DNA of 64,000 bases, from contig NC_088709.1 of the NCBI RefSeq assembly GCF_963576615.1, forward strand, positions 21,035,243 to 21,099,242. Direction: 5' to 3'. Below the pieces are notes generated by a model. The model was given only the letters and a program-made list of their open reading frames with translations. It was not told the origin of the DNA and searched no databases. The translations under genes were made by a program, and so were the position numbers. Position 1 is the stretch's first letter, and each line of letters opens with the position of its first letter. This stretch comes from Watersipora subatra. Its lineage: Eukaryota > Bryozoa > Gymnolaemata > Cheilostomatida > Watersiporidae. Below are positions 24,301 through 34,936 of this stretch, piece by piece.

Positions 24301-25350
24301 TAGAGAGAACAAGGGCACAGAGAACACAGTTATAGAGAACATGGCAGAAGAGGATATGGATATACACATGTAGATCATAACTATAGAGAAAATGGTTAGA
24401 GAGAACAAGGGCACAGAGAACACGGCTATAGAGAACATGGCAGGAGAGGATATGGATATACACATGTAGATCATAACTATACAGAAAATGGTTTTAGAGA
24501 ACAAGGGCACAGAGAACATGGTTATAGACAACATGGCAGGAGAGGATATGGATATACACATGTAGATCATAACTATAGAGAAAATGGTTAGAGAGAACAA
24601 GGGCACAGAGAACACGGCTATAGAGAACATGGCAGGGGAGGATATGGATATACACATGTAGATCATAATTATACAGAAAATGGTTTTAGAGAACAAGGGC
24701 ACAGAGAACACGGCTATAGAGAACATGGCAGGGGAGGATATGGATATACACATGTAGATCATAACTATACAGAAAATGGTTTTAGAGAACAAGGGCACAG
24801 AGAACATGGTTATAGAGAACATGGCAGGAGAGGATATGGATATGCACATGTAGATCATAACTATAGAGAAAATGGTTAGAGAGAACAAGGGCACAGAGAA
24901 CACAATTATAGAGAACATGGCAGAAGAGGATATGGATATACACATGTAGATCATAACTATAGAGCAAATGGTTAGAGAGAACAAGGGCACAGAGAACACG
25001 ATTATAGAGAACATGGCAGAAGAGGATATGGATATACACATGTAGATCATAACTATAGAGCAAATGGTTAGAGAGAACAAGGGCGCAGAGAACACAGTTA
25101 TAGAGAACATGGCAGAAGAGAATATGGATATACACATGTAGATCATAACTATAGAGTAAATGGTTAGAGATAACAAGGGCACAGAGAACACGGTTATAGG
25201 GAACATGGCAGGAGAGGATATGGATATACACATGTAGATCATAACTATAGAGAAAATGGTTAGAGGGCACAGAGAACACGGTTATAGGGAACATGGCAGG
25301 AGAGAATATGGATATACACATGTAGATCATAACTATAGAGAAAATGGTTA
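21301..25350. repeat. 96-bp satellite array, about 42 units
   Basis: Units start GATCATAACTATAGAGAAAA. Starts fall exactly every 96 bp from 21,301 to 25,237 (41 steps with no indel); only the last unit is about 12 bp short. Each unit consists of six 15/16-bp subrepeats of the form AACATGGCTATAGAG. Two variants of the first third (ggttagagagaac and ggttttagagaac) alternate in groups of about three units. Because 96 is a multiple of 3, one minus-strand frame stays open for 1,321 codons and another is also largely open. The predicted product is one hydrophobic 32-residue motif repeated, so I treat the array as non-coding satellite. Confidence 0.95.
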
Positions 25351-26664
25351 GAAATAACAAAGTTATCTCTAAGATAAGATATACACTCCTGCCAAACCAA
25401 AGCTACGAATCATTGGATTGGCATACTTATGCTTTTGTTAAACATTTATTCATTTTTAAAATTACACTCGCAATGTATCTAACTCCCAATTTGAAAGCTT
25501 TCAGTAGATACGCGTTAGAATGACATATATATGAATGACATATTTAAATATTGTATTTGTTTTATTGATTACAGGATGTTTATGTGGTTCTACCAGCAAA
25601 TCAGCTTTGTCAGTGTGGAAACTGCCATAAATGGGAAAGAGAAACTTGAATGTGTGCTGCATAAACCATGATATGTTTTGTTTGAGTTTGCTGCAGTAGA
25701 TCAATTGTTCCTATTGTATGAGCTAAAACTATGTGAGTGGCTACGACTTGGATGGATATTTTTAATAAAAGCTTTATGTTGAGATGAAAATTTTTTGGCT
25801 TGTAAAAATTATATAAAATAATATTGTTGAAGATGATGCAAAACATTATTTGCAGAACATTATGTACATCATAGCCCCGTTGACACCTGTGCTGAAATCT
25901 TGTCTGATAGATGGATTTATTAAGTGTAATCAGAGCTGTATTGACAGGTACTTTGTATAGTTCGACTATTTGTTTAGAACTTGAATGAACTAATTAAATG
26001 TGATCAGCGAATTTTTTTACAAATTGATACCAATAATGACTTGATAACGTTGACTATACAATGTACATGACTTTTAAGAATGCTGTTGGTTTCATCATAT
26101 ATTCTTTTCAAGTATTCTGCTTGCTTATTTTACTTAGTAACTAGTTTCCAGTGCGGGTAGCGACGGAACTACGCCGATACAAAGATCTTATTCTACTTAG
26201 TTTGCTTGACATGATTACCGTAGACCGGTAGAATTAGTGGTCGCTACTAAGATGTTTACACAGCATTTAGAAGAAGATAATATGACAAGTTTTTAATTTC
26301 CCTTATTTGAGGCATTTAAGACATTTATAATAATGTATCGGTAGCTGGATGTAAAATTCTATTCTAGCCAACATGAGCAAATACAAAATAAAGTATATGC
26401 CAATAGAGCCGCGTGGGACTAGACCTTTATCACAATAGCCAATGTGAATACGAAAGAAAGAGACAGGTATCACTTGTTATATCATTTTGGTCAAGTCTGG
26501 GCATGTTTTTTTTTACCTGAGCGTTTTTACCGCGATAAATCTTTTTCGATTTTAATCCTCAAATATCTTGCCGATGAGATTGCCTAACGCAACAAACAAA
26601 ATATCAACTGAAGGACAAAAAAATGTTTTCTTTTAAAATCCACTAAAATTTGACACAATCACAT
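25351..26664. other. Intergenic, nothing recognised
   Basis: AT-rich sequence with no repeats to other parts of the window and no open frame that resembles a protein family. Confidence 0.4.
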
Positions 26665-26849
26665 CTTTAAATGGAGACATAGGTTCAAGTCTGTCCATTG
26701 GTATACAATGCTTGATTTTGGTAATTTTAGGTCTAGGGCATTTTAACACTGGTCTTTAGCAAATGAAGTCCATGAATACTCTCATACTGACAGCATACTC
26801 GAAACAAAATGGGAAGATCGGCTGTTTCTAGAGTTTCCTTCTAATCAAC

Positions 26850-27951
26850 TGTTGTATGGAGATACTGCGAAAACGAGATACCAACAGGGAATGCAGCCAG
26901 ATCCCAGGATAAGCATATAATGCCTACAAGCAGCAAGACGCCCAAAAGACATCCAATGATTTGATAATTGGAAACGTCAAAAGAAAATTATGAACTTCAG
27001 AGTTGGAATAAATCAATCATAGAAACTGCGTCAACACCCGATGGAGAACATGCCAAAGGGAAGTCGAAGCAATTAAACCTACCAACCACCATTATCAAAA
27101 AGCCACCATAAAAACATTAGAGACGAGTCAAATGAGTCACATACAGATCTGCCACTCCTGTCAAACACGACCTAGACACCAGGAGTAAATCACGAGCTCC
27201 ACCCTACATGTCAACATCACGTGCACCAGTAAAAGACTTGCGCAAACAAGATATCTTCACACGCCTGACAGAAAGCATTGAACCTTAATACTCAACCTAC
27301 ACCCACAGGCTAACCCTCCCACATGCCAGACATCTATAAAAGAGAACAGCTCCAATGACTCAGCATCTCTATCCCCATCTTTAATTCCAATTTTTCTCTT
27401 TTCCTGAAGGCCTCCTTAGACGCTCTCCCTCTGCATGCTGAGGAGCCTCTCTCTCTTCCCTGCCTATGGAGCCTCATTCTCGTTCATCAGCTGAGCCTCT
27501 TCTACACCGCTATCTCAACTACCGAGCCTCTACATATATGGACTGCCATGACTCTCATCTGACTAGCAAAACAAGCAGCCACATGGACCGAGCCAAGCAA
27601 ACACGGACGACTGTTCGAGTAAGGATGTAACTTTATTTGCTATTTTAACCTCTTGTTATTAATATTATTGTTTTGAATTTTGTTAGTTGAGTATTTTAAT
27701 TGTTTGACTTAAAGAATAAACAAGTAACTTTTACTGGTAAATATCAGCAGGCCTATTGCTTTCAATAGCTTAACACCTTCATTTGTACCTGAACCAGTAA
27801 TAATCAAATTAGTTTCAAAATGCTAAGCAAAAGTGCACAAACTAAACATGGTCAAAATAGAATAAAATGAAAAAGCAAATTCAACACTGATGTTGTGTGT
27901 GGGTTCGAATTAATTACGCATAACATAATTTCTCCACAACCACACATAACA
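26850..27951 (+). mobile_element. Solo LTR
   Basis: A 1,102-bp segment is absent from the right arm of the host transposon. It starts TGTTGTATGG and ends CACATAACA (TG..CA with short inverted ends), flanked by TCAAC / CCAAC, a 5-bp target duplication with one change. Inside are a TATA box (ctataaaagagaac near 27,336), a CT-rich leader and a poly(A) signal (aagaataaac near 27,712), all on the + strand. No internal retrotransposon sequence adjoins it, so it arose by LTR-LTR recombination. It is unrelated to the LTRs at 29,598 and 35,919. Confidence 0.75.
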
Positions 27952-29303
27952 CCAACACCACTACTTTATACTTAGTTCACACGTTTTAACACCAAATGAA
28001 TCTCTGTTAGTTTTATAGTCAGCTCCATTTTCTTCCCTAGTTTCGACTTATGCATAATCTACTGTATTTCTTTCTAGGATGCAAAAAATCTCTTTAGCTT
28101 TCAAGAATCTAAAAATTATCAAAACACAATTTCATCTAATTTTTTAGTTTGGCTACAGAACAATTTCTAGGTTTCCATTTCACAATAAATAGAGCCTGCT
28201 ACTTCATCATCAATTTTGGTTGCTACAGCAACCACTAACATTTTTATAGCTGACAAAGCTATTTGTGAGTTTCTCTAGAGGGAAGCGTAACAGCAATCAA
28301 CAAGATCCTTTCACGAACACCCTTAGAAAAATTGCTTTAATGTGAGGTAGTTTACTCATATTTGTAACAGTTATGAAAAAACGCTAGTTCTGCGCAATCA
28401 AAATCAAATGCATATCTGTATCATTATAAGTATCTAATTGATTATCTTCCGAGCTAACTGAAATACTTAGCACCTTGTTAATAGCATTAGTGTGGTCTCT
28501 CACTCTTTATATCTGGAGGATTTTTAGAACTTTTATAAAGTAGCCCTTCAACTTACAAGCTGTTTAATTATGATACAAAAAGTAAGGTCGAGTGTTCAAT
28601 GGCCCCACATTCAGGGTAGAGTTTAACTGCACCCTTTGGTAATAATTTGTGACCCAGGCAGTCAGAATGTACAATCGTGCTACAACCATATTTTTGAGTT
28701 ATTTAAAGATTTAAAATCAGCAAATTCTGAGGATTCTAATGCATTTTAAATTTTTTAAATCGGGTTATTTATGCCCAGGTTATGCAAGATTTAGAAGAGA
28801 AGGCCTTGTGATGAACTAAAACTGTTGTTTTGAGTTTAAGCAAGATAAAGTTGGTGATTCATTAACTGTAAATCATGGTATTTGTTTACGAATCAAAATG
28901 CCATAGCAACCAACCACTTAATCTCAACCTATATTGATGAAACCTGGCATTCTTCACAATAAAACCCTGAAAAAGATTATTGTTGCATTTTTATTCCAAT
29001 TCGATTGACGGTTGACCTCCCAAAGGTCATGGTAAGGTTAACAGTATATGTGGCTAAACGCTCACCGTCCTGGAGATATTCATTAAAAGGGTATGCTTCA
29101 AACTGGGCACTTCTCATCAAGCTATATTGCTATGACTGCATATACTGACAGTCCAACAACTTAACAAAGAGTTGGAAGTGTATTCAGATTTGTCCACCAA
29201 TACAGAAGGTCGTGGTAAGGTCAACGAAAAGTGACAACAGAGGGCATCAGGATGTGGAAATATCAACCCAACTCATCAAGTGACCATTCAATCTAGAGCT
29301 CTT

Positions 29304-29593
29304 TTAATGTAGTTTAACACTCACAAAGTGTAGCACGAGTACGCTGCAGGGATTTATTGTAGCGCATTGGAGGGGTTTGTTTGTTATGCTGGTGGCAATT
29401 TGTCCCAACACAACCATATCCAATGTTTCCTTCGGTAATCCTCGATACACAGTTTTAATGAGGCTTAATTGTTTAGATGACACAATACTAGCGCATAATT
29501 CCCTACATTTGCACCCACTTATTAGTTTGATGTCAACAGCTAGAATGGGAATGTTATCAGCAGTGATAGGCTGATCGTTATTCTCTGTAATTT
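29304..29593 (-). pseudogene. 3' part of transposon ORF split by the Gypsy element
   Basis: This continues, after the GATT target duplication, the frame that opens at 37,485. It gives 95 more codons before a stop at 29,304-29,306. The part includes a CKCRELC cysteine cluster followed by LPKETLDMVVLGQI and a PCSVLVLHF segment. To my memory a similar cysteine cluster plus LDMVxLGQ arrangement recurs in transposon-encoded proteins of invertebrates, but I cannot name the superfamily. A 146-residue product is short for a transposase, so the rest is probably lost or spliced. Confidence 0.5.
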
Positions 29594-29662
29594 GATTTGA
29601 AGTAAATTCTGCTCAACAAGAATAGACAACTCCCAACTCAAGAGCGAGTTCACGCAAACTCA

Positions 29663-29948
29663 ATGAGTTGATGAACAGACTCGTGGGCGAGCTGATAAAC
29701 AGACTCGGGGCGAGCCGATAAACAGACTCGTGGGTGAGCCGTTAACAGACTCGATGGTGAGCCAATAAACAGACTCGATGGTGAGCCGATAAACAGACTC
29801 GATGGTGAGCCGATAAACAGACTCGTGGATGAGTTGATAAACAGACTCGGGAGTGAGCCGATAAACAGACTCGATGGTGAGCCGATAAACAGACTCGTGG
29901 GTGAGCCGATAAACAGACTCGATAGTGAGCCGATAAACAGACTCGATG
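29663..29948. repeat. 24-bp minisatellite inside the 3' LTR
   Basis: About twelve copies of a 24-bp unit (gagccgataaacagactcga plus tggt). The 5' LTR has about five copies at 35,985-36,100. The unit is a multiple of 3 and is open in both strands; on the minus strand it reads as an eight-residue IESVYRLT repeat starting at an ATG. I regard that as a by-product. Confidence 0.85.
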
Positions 29949-30476
29949 GTGTCTTTTCTCAACTATTACACCCTAGCAAGCCAAGTGCAATAATTCTTGA
30001 TGTTCGGTCAATAGCACTTATAGTGAAAGCAGCTATGATACACTGGCTAATATCACAATGCTAAAGTCAGGAACAGAGACAAGAATTTTATACCTTACTT
30101 GCTTTTGAAAATCAAGCAGAGCTTATTTCAAAGAACGCAGTATCTTTATTGGTGTTATATCTCTCAGTACCAAGCAGTAACACACTAGCAATGATAAAAC
30201 TGACAGGTTATATAGCAATCCCAGGAAAAAATCTACAATTGATTGGCTGCACAGTAATTAGGTCAACCAGTTCCACAATAACATATTTCGAACGCAAAAA
30301 CGATAACATTTGTCACTAACTAATCACGCAATACGAGTATTAATAATTTTTAGTGTTTGTATAGTAACATACAAATCTTAGAACAATATGGTAATAAATG
30401 GTTAACATAAAAAAATTGCTAGTATAACCCATACATATACACTACATTGGACAAGTGTTAAGCGTGCGCCTTATAA

Positions 30477-31021
30477 ATGACTATTCAAATTTGTCTGAAT
30501 TGCGACGAACGTAATATAGATTCATTGAGTCAGCATTTTGAAGCTGCTGGATTATAGGCTTAGAAAAGATGTCATCAACTCTTTTACGCATGCTGACTGT
30601 CTACAAATACGGGTACACACTGATTTACAGTTCATTCGCTTTTACAAGCGTGAAGCACTCGTGTACTTTTTGCGATTTTTCTTGCAACAAGGAGCGTGAC
30701 CTACAGAGGCACGCTCGTGTACACAGACACCGCTGCTCCTCCTCTCTGCATGTCTCTGCTGAGCACCGGAGAACACAGTCTACCCAGACTGAACCTCAGA
30801 GACCGAGGGCGTGTTCACCCCGTCGCCAACACCATCACCGAGGGCAACGCTACCAAAGGCCATGGCAGGACCGACGGCCGTGCTGGAGGCCAGCCCGTGA
30901 TGCTTGCCCTACTCCACGGCATGAAGTGGATTTCAAGATCATCCGCCCATTGGTAGACTCCATCGGAAATGGTAGTGACCCTCTCGGGCTACTGGACTCA
31001 CCAGTCAAAATCGACTTCTGA
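30477..31021 (+). pseudogene. C2H2-finger reading frame antisense within the LTR
   Basis: On the strand opposite to the retrotransposon the LTR encodes C2H2-like sequence. A first frame from ATG 30,477 has ICLNCDE...SQHFEAAG and stops at 30,557. A second, open from 30,569 to the stop at 31,021, has a canonical finger CTFCDF...RHARVH (CX2CX12HX3H) and an Arg/His-rich tail ending in SPVKIDF. The 5' LTR holds a second finger (CSSCDEVF..., CX2CX12HX4H) that this LTR has lost through a 33-bp in-frame gap, while its first finger is frameshifted by one extra T. It may be a captured host gene fragment or an accessory gene of the element. Confidence 0.5.
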
Positions 31022-31147
31022 GTGCCAGTAGTCCCACCAACCACCTCGGCCCTTCTCAGGGCCACCATTTCCATTTTAAGGGTTTTGTTCTGCGTCGACA
31101 ATGGCGAAAACTCAGTGTCGTACTTATCATTTACTTTTTTTATTACA

Positions 31148-31165
31148 CTGTCCCCTCCTAAGACA
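31148..31165 (-). other. Polypurine tract
   Basis: In the element's sense, TTAGGAGGGGACAG lies directly before the 3' LTR (TGTAAT...). This is the expected position and composition for the plus-strand primer of reverse transcription. Confidence 0.65.
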
Positions 31166-31373
31166 GAATTCTGTCCCAGATTGGTCTATCTGGTGGCAAA
31201 ACACTCTTCATCCTATTTAGCCAATAATCAGAGAGATGTGCAGGCTGTTTGACATTCCGGCCAGAACGACGTGCGGCCAAAGTTGCCCTCTTTTCTACCG
31301 TTACTGGAGGGTTATTCTCCTCTGGGAGAGGATCCTGGTTATCTTGCACTGATCCAGACACTGGCTCAGTCAA
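31158..31373 (-). CDS. Pol C-terminal tail of the Gypsy element
   Basis: A 71-codon open frame after the integrase: an acidic Pro-rich start, then RRSGRNVKQPAHLSDYW and a stop just before the polypurine tract. R-R-S-x-R-x-x-x-P-x-x-L-x-D-Y is a common closing motif of Ty3/Gypsy and Ty1/Copia integrase tails. It is probably continuous with the frame at 31,473 in an intact copy. Confidence 0.6.
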   Translation of the reverse strand: MTEPVSGSVQDNQDPLPEENNPPVTVEKRATLAARRSGRNVKQPAHLSDYWLNRMKSVLPPDRPIWDRILS

Positions 31374-31472
31374 GTCTCCTCAATAAAGCTTAATCCTGCT
31401 CTCGTGTTGAACTGTCAGTTTGCTTCTTCGCTCCATCTGGTAGCTCTGGAATGGGAGTACCTTTGTTATGGA

Positions 31473-31871
31473 TTATGGCCCGACATATTTAGGCTGTAAC
31501 TTAGCTCCTCGACCCTTTCCTTTAAAGTATGACTTGAGCCAGACTCTGTCGCCAATCACAAACTTAGACTCTTCCTCACTGTCATCAGTTCTAGGGGCAC
31601 GGAATTGTTGCTGTTGTAGTCTCTCATGCACTGTCTGCAGATCGTTCTGCAGACGAACTGCGTACTCATTTTCAGAGCAGTCTACAACAGTCGAATAGTT
31701 GAGGAGTAGATCATGGGGCAGGCGTGTCTCTCTACCAAGCATGAGGTAGTTTGGAGTCTCACCAGTACTCGAATGGGGGGTGGCGCGCACTGCACGTATA
31801 ATCTCGGGAACCAGTTGATCCCATTCCAAGTGTTCTGATTCAGCGAGCATAGCTCTCAGAGAGTTTCCCAT
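31473..31871 (-). CDS. Integrase C-terminal part with GPF/Y-type end
   Basis: 132 codons continuing the integrase core: helices around WDQLVPEIIRAVRATPHSST, then ETPNYLMLGRETRLP, the conserved stretch following the catalytic Glu in Gypsy integrases, and a C-terminal GDRVWLKSY...LQPKYVGP, the GPF/Y module that binds DNA. No chromodomain is seen. A frameshift separates it from the core frame at 31,875. Confidence 0.8.
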   Translation of the reverse strand: MGNSLRAMLAESEHLEWDQLVPEIIRAVRATPHSSTGETPNYLMLGRETRLPHDLLLNYSTVVDCSENEYAVRLQNDLQTVHERLQQQQFRAPRTDDSEEESKFVIGDRVWLKSYFKGKGRGAKLQPKYVGP

Positions 31872-31874
31872 TGT

Positions 31875-32129
31875 TCAGTTCAACCTCTCGACCACAAAGT
31901 TTCCTTGAGGGTGGTATGGAGCGGACTTCGTCTTGTCACAATTCCACAGCTTACAACATTCAGCAAGCAACTCTGATTGGAATTGTGACCCCTGGTCTGT
32001 GTGGATGATTTCTGGTATGCCAAAATAGCTAAAGATCCGCTCATCCAACACACGAGCCACTGTGCTGGCCTGTCCATCGGGAATGGGGATGGCATCATAC
32101 CATCTCGTAAAGTGATCAGCCAGCACCAA
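31875..32129 (-). CDS. Integrase catalytic core (DDE)
   Basis: This frame contains LADHFTRWYDAIPIPDGQAS, IIHTDQGSQF with the second catalytic Asp, and YHPQGNFVVERLN with the catalytic Glu. The first Asp lies upstream in AVDLCGPLPK (near 32,180), in line with this frame. It catalyses 3' processing and strand transfer of retrotransposon DNA. The usual HPQxNG reads HPQGNF. Confidence 0.85.
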   Translation of the reverse strand: MVLADHFTRWYDAIPIPDGQASTVARVLDERIFSYFGIPEIIHTDQGSQFQSELLAECCKLWNCDKTKSAPYHPQGNFVVERLN

Positions 32130-32403
32130 AATTTCTGTATTCCCTCGTGTAGTCTTTGGTAGTGGACCACACAGGTCTACAGCGATAATCTGCCAGGGTC
32201 TTCCTGCCCAGAGTTTGTTCCTGGTATTGTGGCTCTTATGAGAGGCAGGCTTGGACTTCTGACACGGTAGGCAGGCTTGGATCCACGACGAGCCAATACG
32301 ACCTTTGACGCACTACCGCCAATGTTTTGTTGAAACCTAAATGAGCTTCTGCATGAGTGGCCTGTATAAATTCAGCCCTCAAGCTCATAGGGCAGACTGT
32401 CCT

Positions 32404-32847
32404 TCACGTCCGCGAGCTCCTCTGAGGCAGATTTACCTGTAGCACACCTTCTTCAGTTAACCTCAAATGCTCCCAAAGTCTGAGCAGTTTTTGTGCATGC
32501 CAACCAAGCTCTTTACCGGAAATGGTAGCCTGTTCCCTCACAGCCTGATAAACCTCTTTGATTTGCTCATCCATCTTCTGCGCCTGAGCAATATCAACGA
32601 CATCAATCCTCCCCTGAGTAGCACACGCAGCTGTGGAACAATCCAAAGGTTGGCTGTCAACCTGTAGTTGTTGCATCATCGGTTTCTGATTGGGGAACAC
32701 TCTTTGGCACTGCTGGCAATCATGGCAGACCTGCCGGCTGAGCCCACTGTCATTGCAGTGTTTCAAACCTTTGCGGTGCAGCAGTTGGAAGTTATACTCT
32801 GTCAATATCTCCAGCCACCGTGCTAACTGACCTGCAGGATTGGGCAT
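32404..32847 (-). CDS. RNase H to integrase connection
   Basis: It begins with PNPAGQLARWLEILTEYNF, the last RNase H segment, then HRKGLKHCNDSGLSR, the Gypsy xADALSR motif in altered form, followed by CHDCQQC. The rest is a variable linker and part of the integrase N-terminus. The integrase zinc-binding HHCC lies around 32,170-32,400 and is broken by frame changes. Confidence 0.7.
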   Translation of the reverse strand: MPNPAGQLARWLEILTEYNFQLLHRKGLKHCNDSGLSRQVCHDCQQCQRVFPNQKPMMQQLQVDSQPLDCSTAACATQGRIDVVDIAQAQKMDEQIKEVYQAVREQATISGKELGWHAQKLLRLWEHLRLTEEGVLQVNLPQRSSRT

Positions 32848-32856
32848 ACGGAGAAT

Positions 32857-33216
32857 CTAGGGTAGTGAGACATGGTCGGTACGAATGGTGAATTTCCTTC
32901 CAAACAAAAGAGGATGGAAATGCTTCACAGCGTTAATGATGTCCAGAAGCTCCAGACGAGTGACACAGTAGTTCCTTTGCTCTTTAGTATACATTCTAGA
33001 AAAGTAGGCAATGACTGGCTTGTGGCCATTCTGGATTTGTGACAGTACTGCTCCGGTGCGAACCCCACTGGCATCTGTGCCGGAGAGGAAGGGCAGTGAA
33101 TGGTTTGGGTAGGCAATGATGGGTGCGGAGGTGAGTCTCTCCTTAAGCTCTTGAAATGCCAGCTTACATTTTTCTGTCCGTTCAAACCTTGCATGCTTCG
33201 AACTGAGCTGGCTCAA
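32857..33216 (-). CDS. RNase H domain
   Basis: 119 codons with the RT connection (FQELKERLTSAPIIAYP), the DAS motif (SGTDASGVRTGAVLSQ), AYFSRMYTKEQRNYCV, the conserved Glu region RLELLDIINAVKHF, and RTDH with another catalytic Asp. It degrades the RNA strand of the RNA-DNA hybrid. A stop at VSLP and a frame change separate it from both neighbours. Confidence 0.85.
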   Translation of the reverse strand: MSQLSSKHARFERTEKCKLAFQELKERLTSAPIIAYPNHSLPFLSGTDASGVRTGAVLSQIQNGHKPVIAYFSRMYTKEQRNYCVTRLELLDIINAVKHFHPLLFGRKFTIRTDHVSLP

Positions 33217-33667
33217 TGTCAGAGTAATTGTGGATGAACCTCCGATAGTATCCGCAAGTGCCCAAAAAGGCCCTCACGTCCTTTTTGTGACAAGGTACTG
33301 GCCATTCCTTTACAGCAGTAACCTTGCTCTCTTCAGTCTCCACCCCGCTAGCACTTACTACATGCCCTAGGTAGTGGACTCTATCAGCAAACAATTTGCA
33401 CTTTGCTGGCTTTAGCTTCAGCCCAGCTTCTTGTAGCCTTACAAACGCCTCTTTTAGACGCTCCAAATGGCTATCTAAATCTTTGGAGAACACAATAATG
33501 TCATCAAGGTAAATTAATAGTGTCTTCCAATGCAATCCTCTTAACACAGTCTCCATCAGTCTTTCAAAGGTAGACAGACCTGAGGTCAAACCAAACGGGA
33601 GGACTTGCCACTCCCATAATCCTGATCGTGTGGCGAAGGCAGCCTTTTCCTTTGCATCATCTTCCAT
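33182..33667 (-). CDS. Reverse transcriptase, palm and thumb (YLDD)
   Basis: It contains WQVLPFGLTSGLSTFERLM (usual PFGLxNAPxxFxR in altered form), the catalytic LIYLDDIIVFS, then HLERLKEAFVRLQEAGLKL and LGHVVSASGV, and ends at YYRRFIHNYSDIEPAQF. The family's second palm Asp pair is intact. A frameshift divides it from the N-terminal part at 33,586-34,005. Confidence 0.9.
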   Translation of the reverse strand: MEDDAKEKAAFATRSGLWEWQVLPFGLTSGLSTFERLMETVLRGLHWKTLLIYLDDIIVFSKDLDSHLERLKEAFVRLQEAGLKLKPAKCKLFADRVHYLGHVVSASGVETEESKVTAVKEWPVPCHKKDVRAFLGTCGYYRRFIHNYSDIEPAQFEACKV

Positions 33668-34005
33668 TTCGACTTGCCAGTAGCCGCTAGTGAGGTCCAG
33701 GGTGCTGAAAAGACGGCTGCCCCCAAAGCATCAAGGGTGTCATATATTTGGGGTAGCGGGTAGGCATCCTTGTGAGTGACCACATTAAGCTTACGGTAGC
33801 CAACGCAAAATCGCCAGCTACCGTCCTTTGTTTGCACTACCACCACTGGGGAGCTCCAGGCACCATGTCCTTCCCGGATCAGGCCCTGCCCTTGCAATTC
33901 TTTGACTTGCTTTTCTATCTCGGCTTCCTGAGCCGTCCCATGTCGATAAGGTCGCTGTTTTAGGGGTTTGGCTTCTGGCACTAGCGGAATACCATGTTTA
34001 ATCAC
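33586..34005 (-). CDS. Reverse transcriptase, N-terminal part
   Basis: It opens with PLKQRPYR, then GLIREGHGAWSSPVVVVQTK, DGSWRFCVGYRKLN (usually CVDYRxLN: the Asp is Gly here) and KDAYPLPQI. It then runs out of frame at SAPWTSLAA, where the first catalytic Asp block (FSxLDLxSGYWQ) would lie; the Asp is lost in this frame. Together with the frameshift this makes the RT non-functional as it stands. Confidence 0.85.
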   Translation of the reverse strand: MIKHGIPLVPEAKPLKQRPYRHGTAQEAEIEKQVKELQGQGLIREGHGAWSSPVVVVQTKDGSWRFCVGYRKLNVVTHKDAYPLPQIYDTLDALGAAVFSAPWTSLAATGKSKWKMMQRKRLPSPHDQDYGSGKSSRLV

Positions 34006-34259
34006 ATTAGTCTTGCCTAAGTCATATTGGGAGCTACTGAACGCACTCTGATGCTCTGTTATCAGCGCCTGAGCTTTCTGCTTCTCCTAGGGGCTAAACC
34101 CTTGACAACTCTCTTCTACTAGCGTCGTGAGGTGTTCAGGCAGCTGGCCACGGCTAGCTGATTCCGTAGGGGCCGGTCTAGTTAGATTAGCAGACATACT
34201 TGTAGCCACTATTTTCCCCGCTGGAATTCGAATTTCCTGATCTGTTTAGTTCATCAGTC

Positions 34260-34823
34260 TCAGGTGAACTTATTGCTCATCAGGATCTTGAACAGTGGTG
34301 GGGACAAGCACCCCGGCACCCTATCGGCTGATTCAATGCAAGCAGTCCCTCGAACCCACTTAGTGCTAAGCCGTGCCATACTAAACTTCTCTGTGCGGGG
34401 AGGCAACACTGTGTCCTGGCGGACCTGAACATTCACTTTCAATAGGTTTCCCTGGCTGTCACAGCACCTGACCGATGAACCTCTGATCTTCAACTGAGCA
34501 TTTTGAAAATCTAAAAGGCACTGATTATTCTCGAAGAAATCCAATCCAAGCAGAATAGCATTGTCGATATCTGCTATAACAAACTGGTGACTTATCTTCT
34601 GAGTTCCCAACTGAAACTGTATATAGCTTAAGCCCTGCAGTTGAATCTCGGTACCATCTGCCCAAATACCTTGCCCGAGTACTGGCTGGAGTTTGGTGCA
34701 GCTCTGAGCCAAAAGTTTCTGGAACTCTTTAAGTGGAAAGGCAGACTGGGTGCACCCGCTGTCCAACAGCATAACGTTCTTTCCCTGATCTATAGTGACA
34801 GGCACGTAATAAGCAGTTGTCAT
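34260..34823 (-). CDS. Retropepsin-like aspartic protease
   Basis: YVPVTIDQGKNVMLLDSGCT holds the active-site D-S-G triad. Further on, LQGLSYIQFQLGTQ and AILLGLDFFENNQCLLDF give the second conserved block (ILLGxDF). The fold cleaves the Gag-Pol polyprotein. After the protease the frame continues about 70 residues and stops before the RT, so a break or frameshift lies near 34,260. Confidence 0.85.
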   Translation of the reverse strand: MTTAYYVPVTIDQGKNVMLLDSGCTQSAFPLKEFQKLLAQSCTKLQPVLGQGIWADGTEIQLQGLSYIQFQLGTQKISHQFVIADIDNAILLGLDFFENNQCLLDFQNAQLKIRGSSVRCCDSQGNLLKVNVQVRQDTVLPPRTEKFSMARLSTKWVRGTACIESADRVPGCLSPPLFKILMSNKFT

Positions 34824-34936
34824 ATGGCCTCCATGTAATTGGCATTTGCCCAGGTTTAAAGGTATCTGTCCAGAGAGCCCTGGGCCTATGACCCCTGGAC
34901 CTTAGAGTTTCCCTCCATTGAAGCCTTGTTGGAGCT

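Larger units (their letters stand above)
29598..31147 (-). repeat. 3' LTR of the Gypsy element
   Basis: 1,550 bp bounded by TG..CA in the element's sense (TGTAATAAAAAAAG ... AATTTACTTCA). It is longer than the 5' LTR mainly because of more 24-bp units at 29,663-29,948. It carries an antisense C2H2 reading frame. Confidence 0.9.

Noticed and set aside
21277-25242. 1,321-residue protein on the minus strand
   Set aside because: It is the 96-bp satellite read in frame. Another minus-strand frame is also largely open, the product is one hydrophobic motif repeated, and there are no promoter, splice or domain signs.
29663-29948. CRISPR-like array of 24-bp repeats
   Set aside because: The repeats are contiguous without unique spacers, lie inside an LTR, and the genome is eukaryotic. 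It is a minisatellite.
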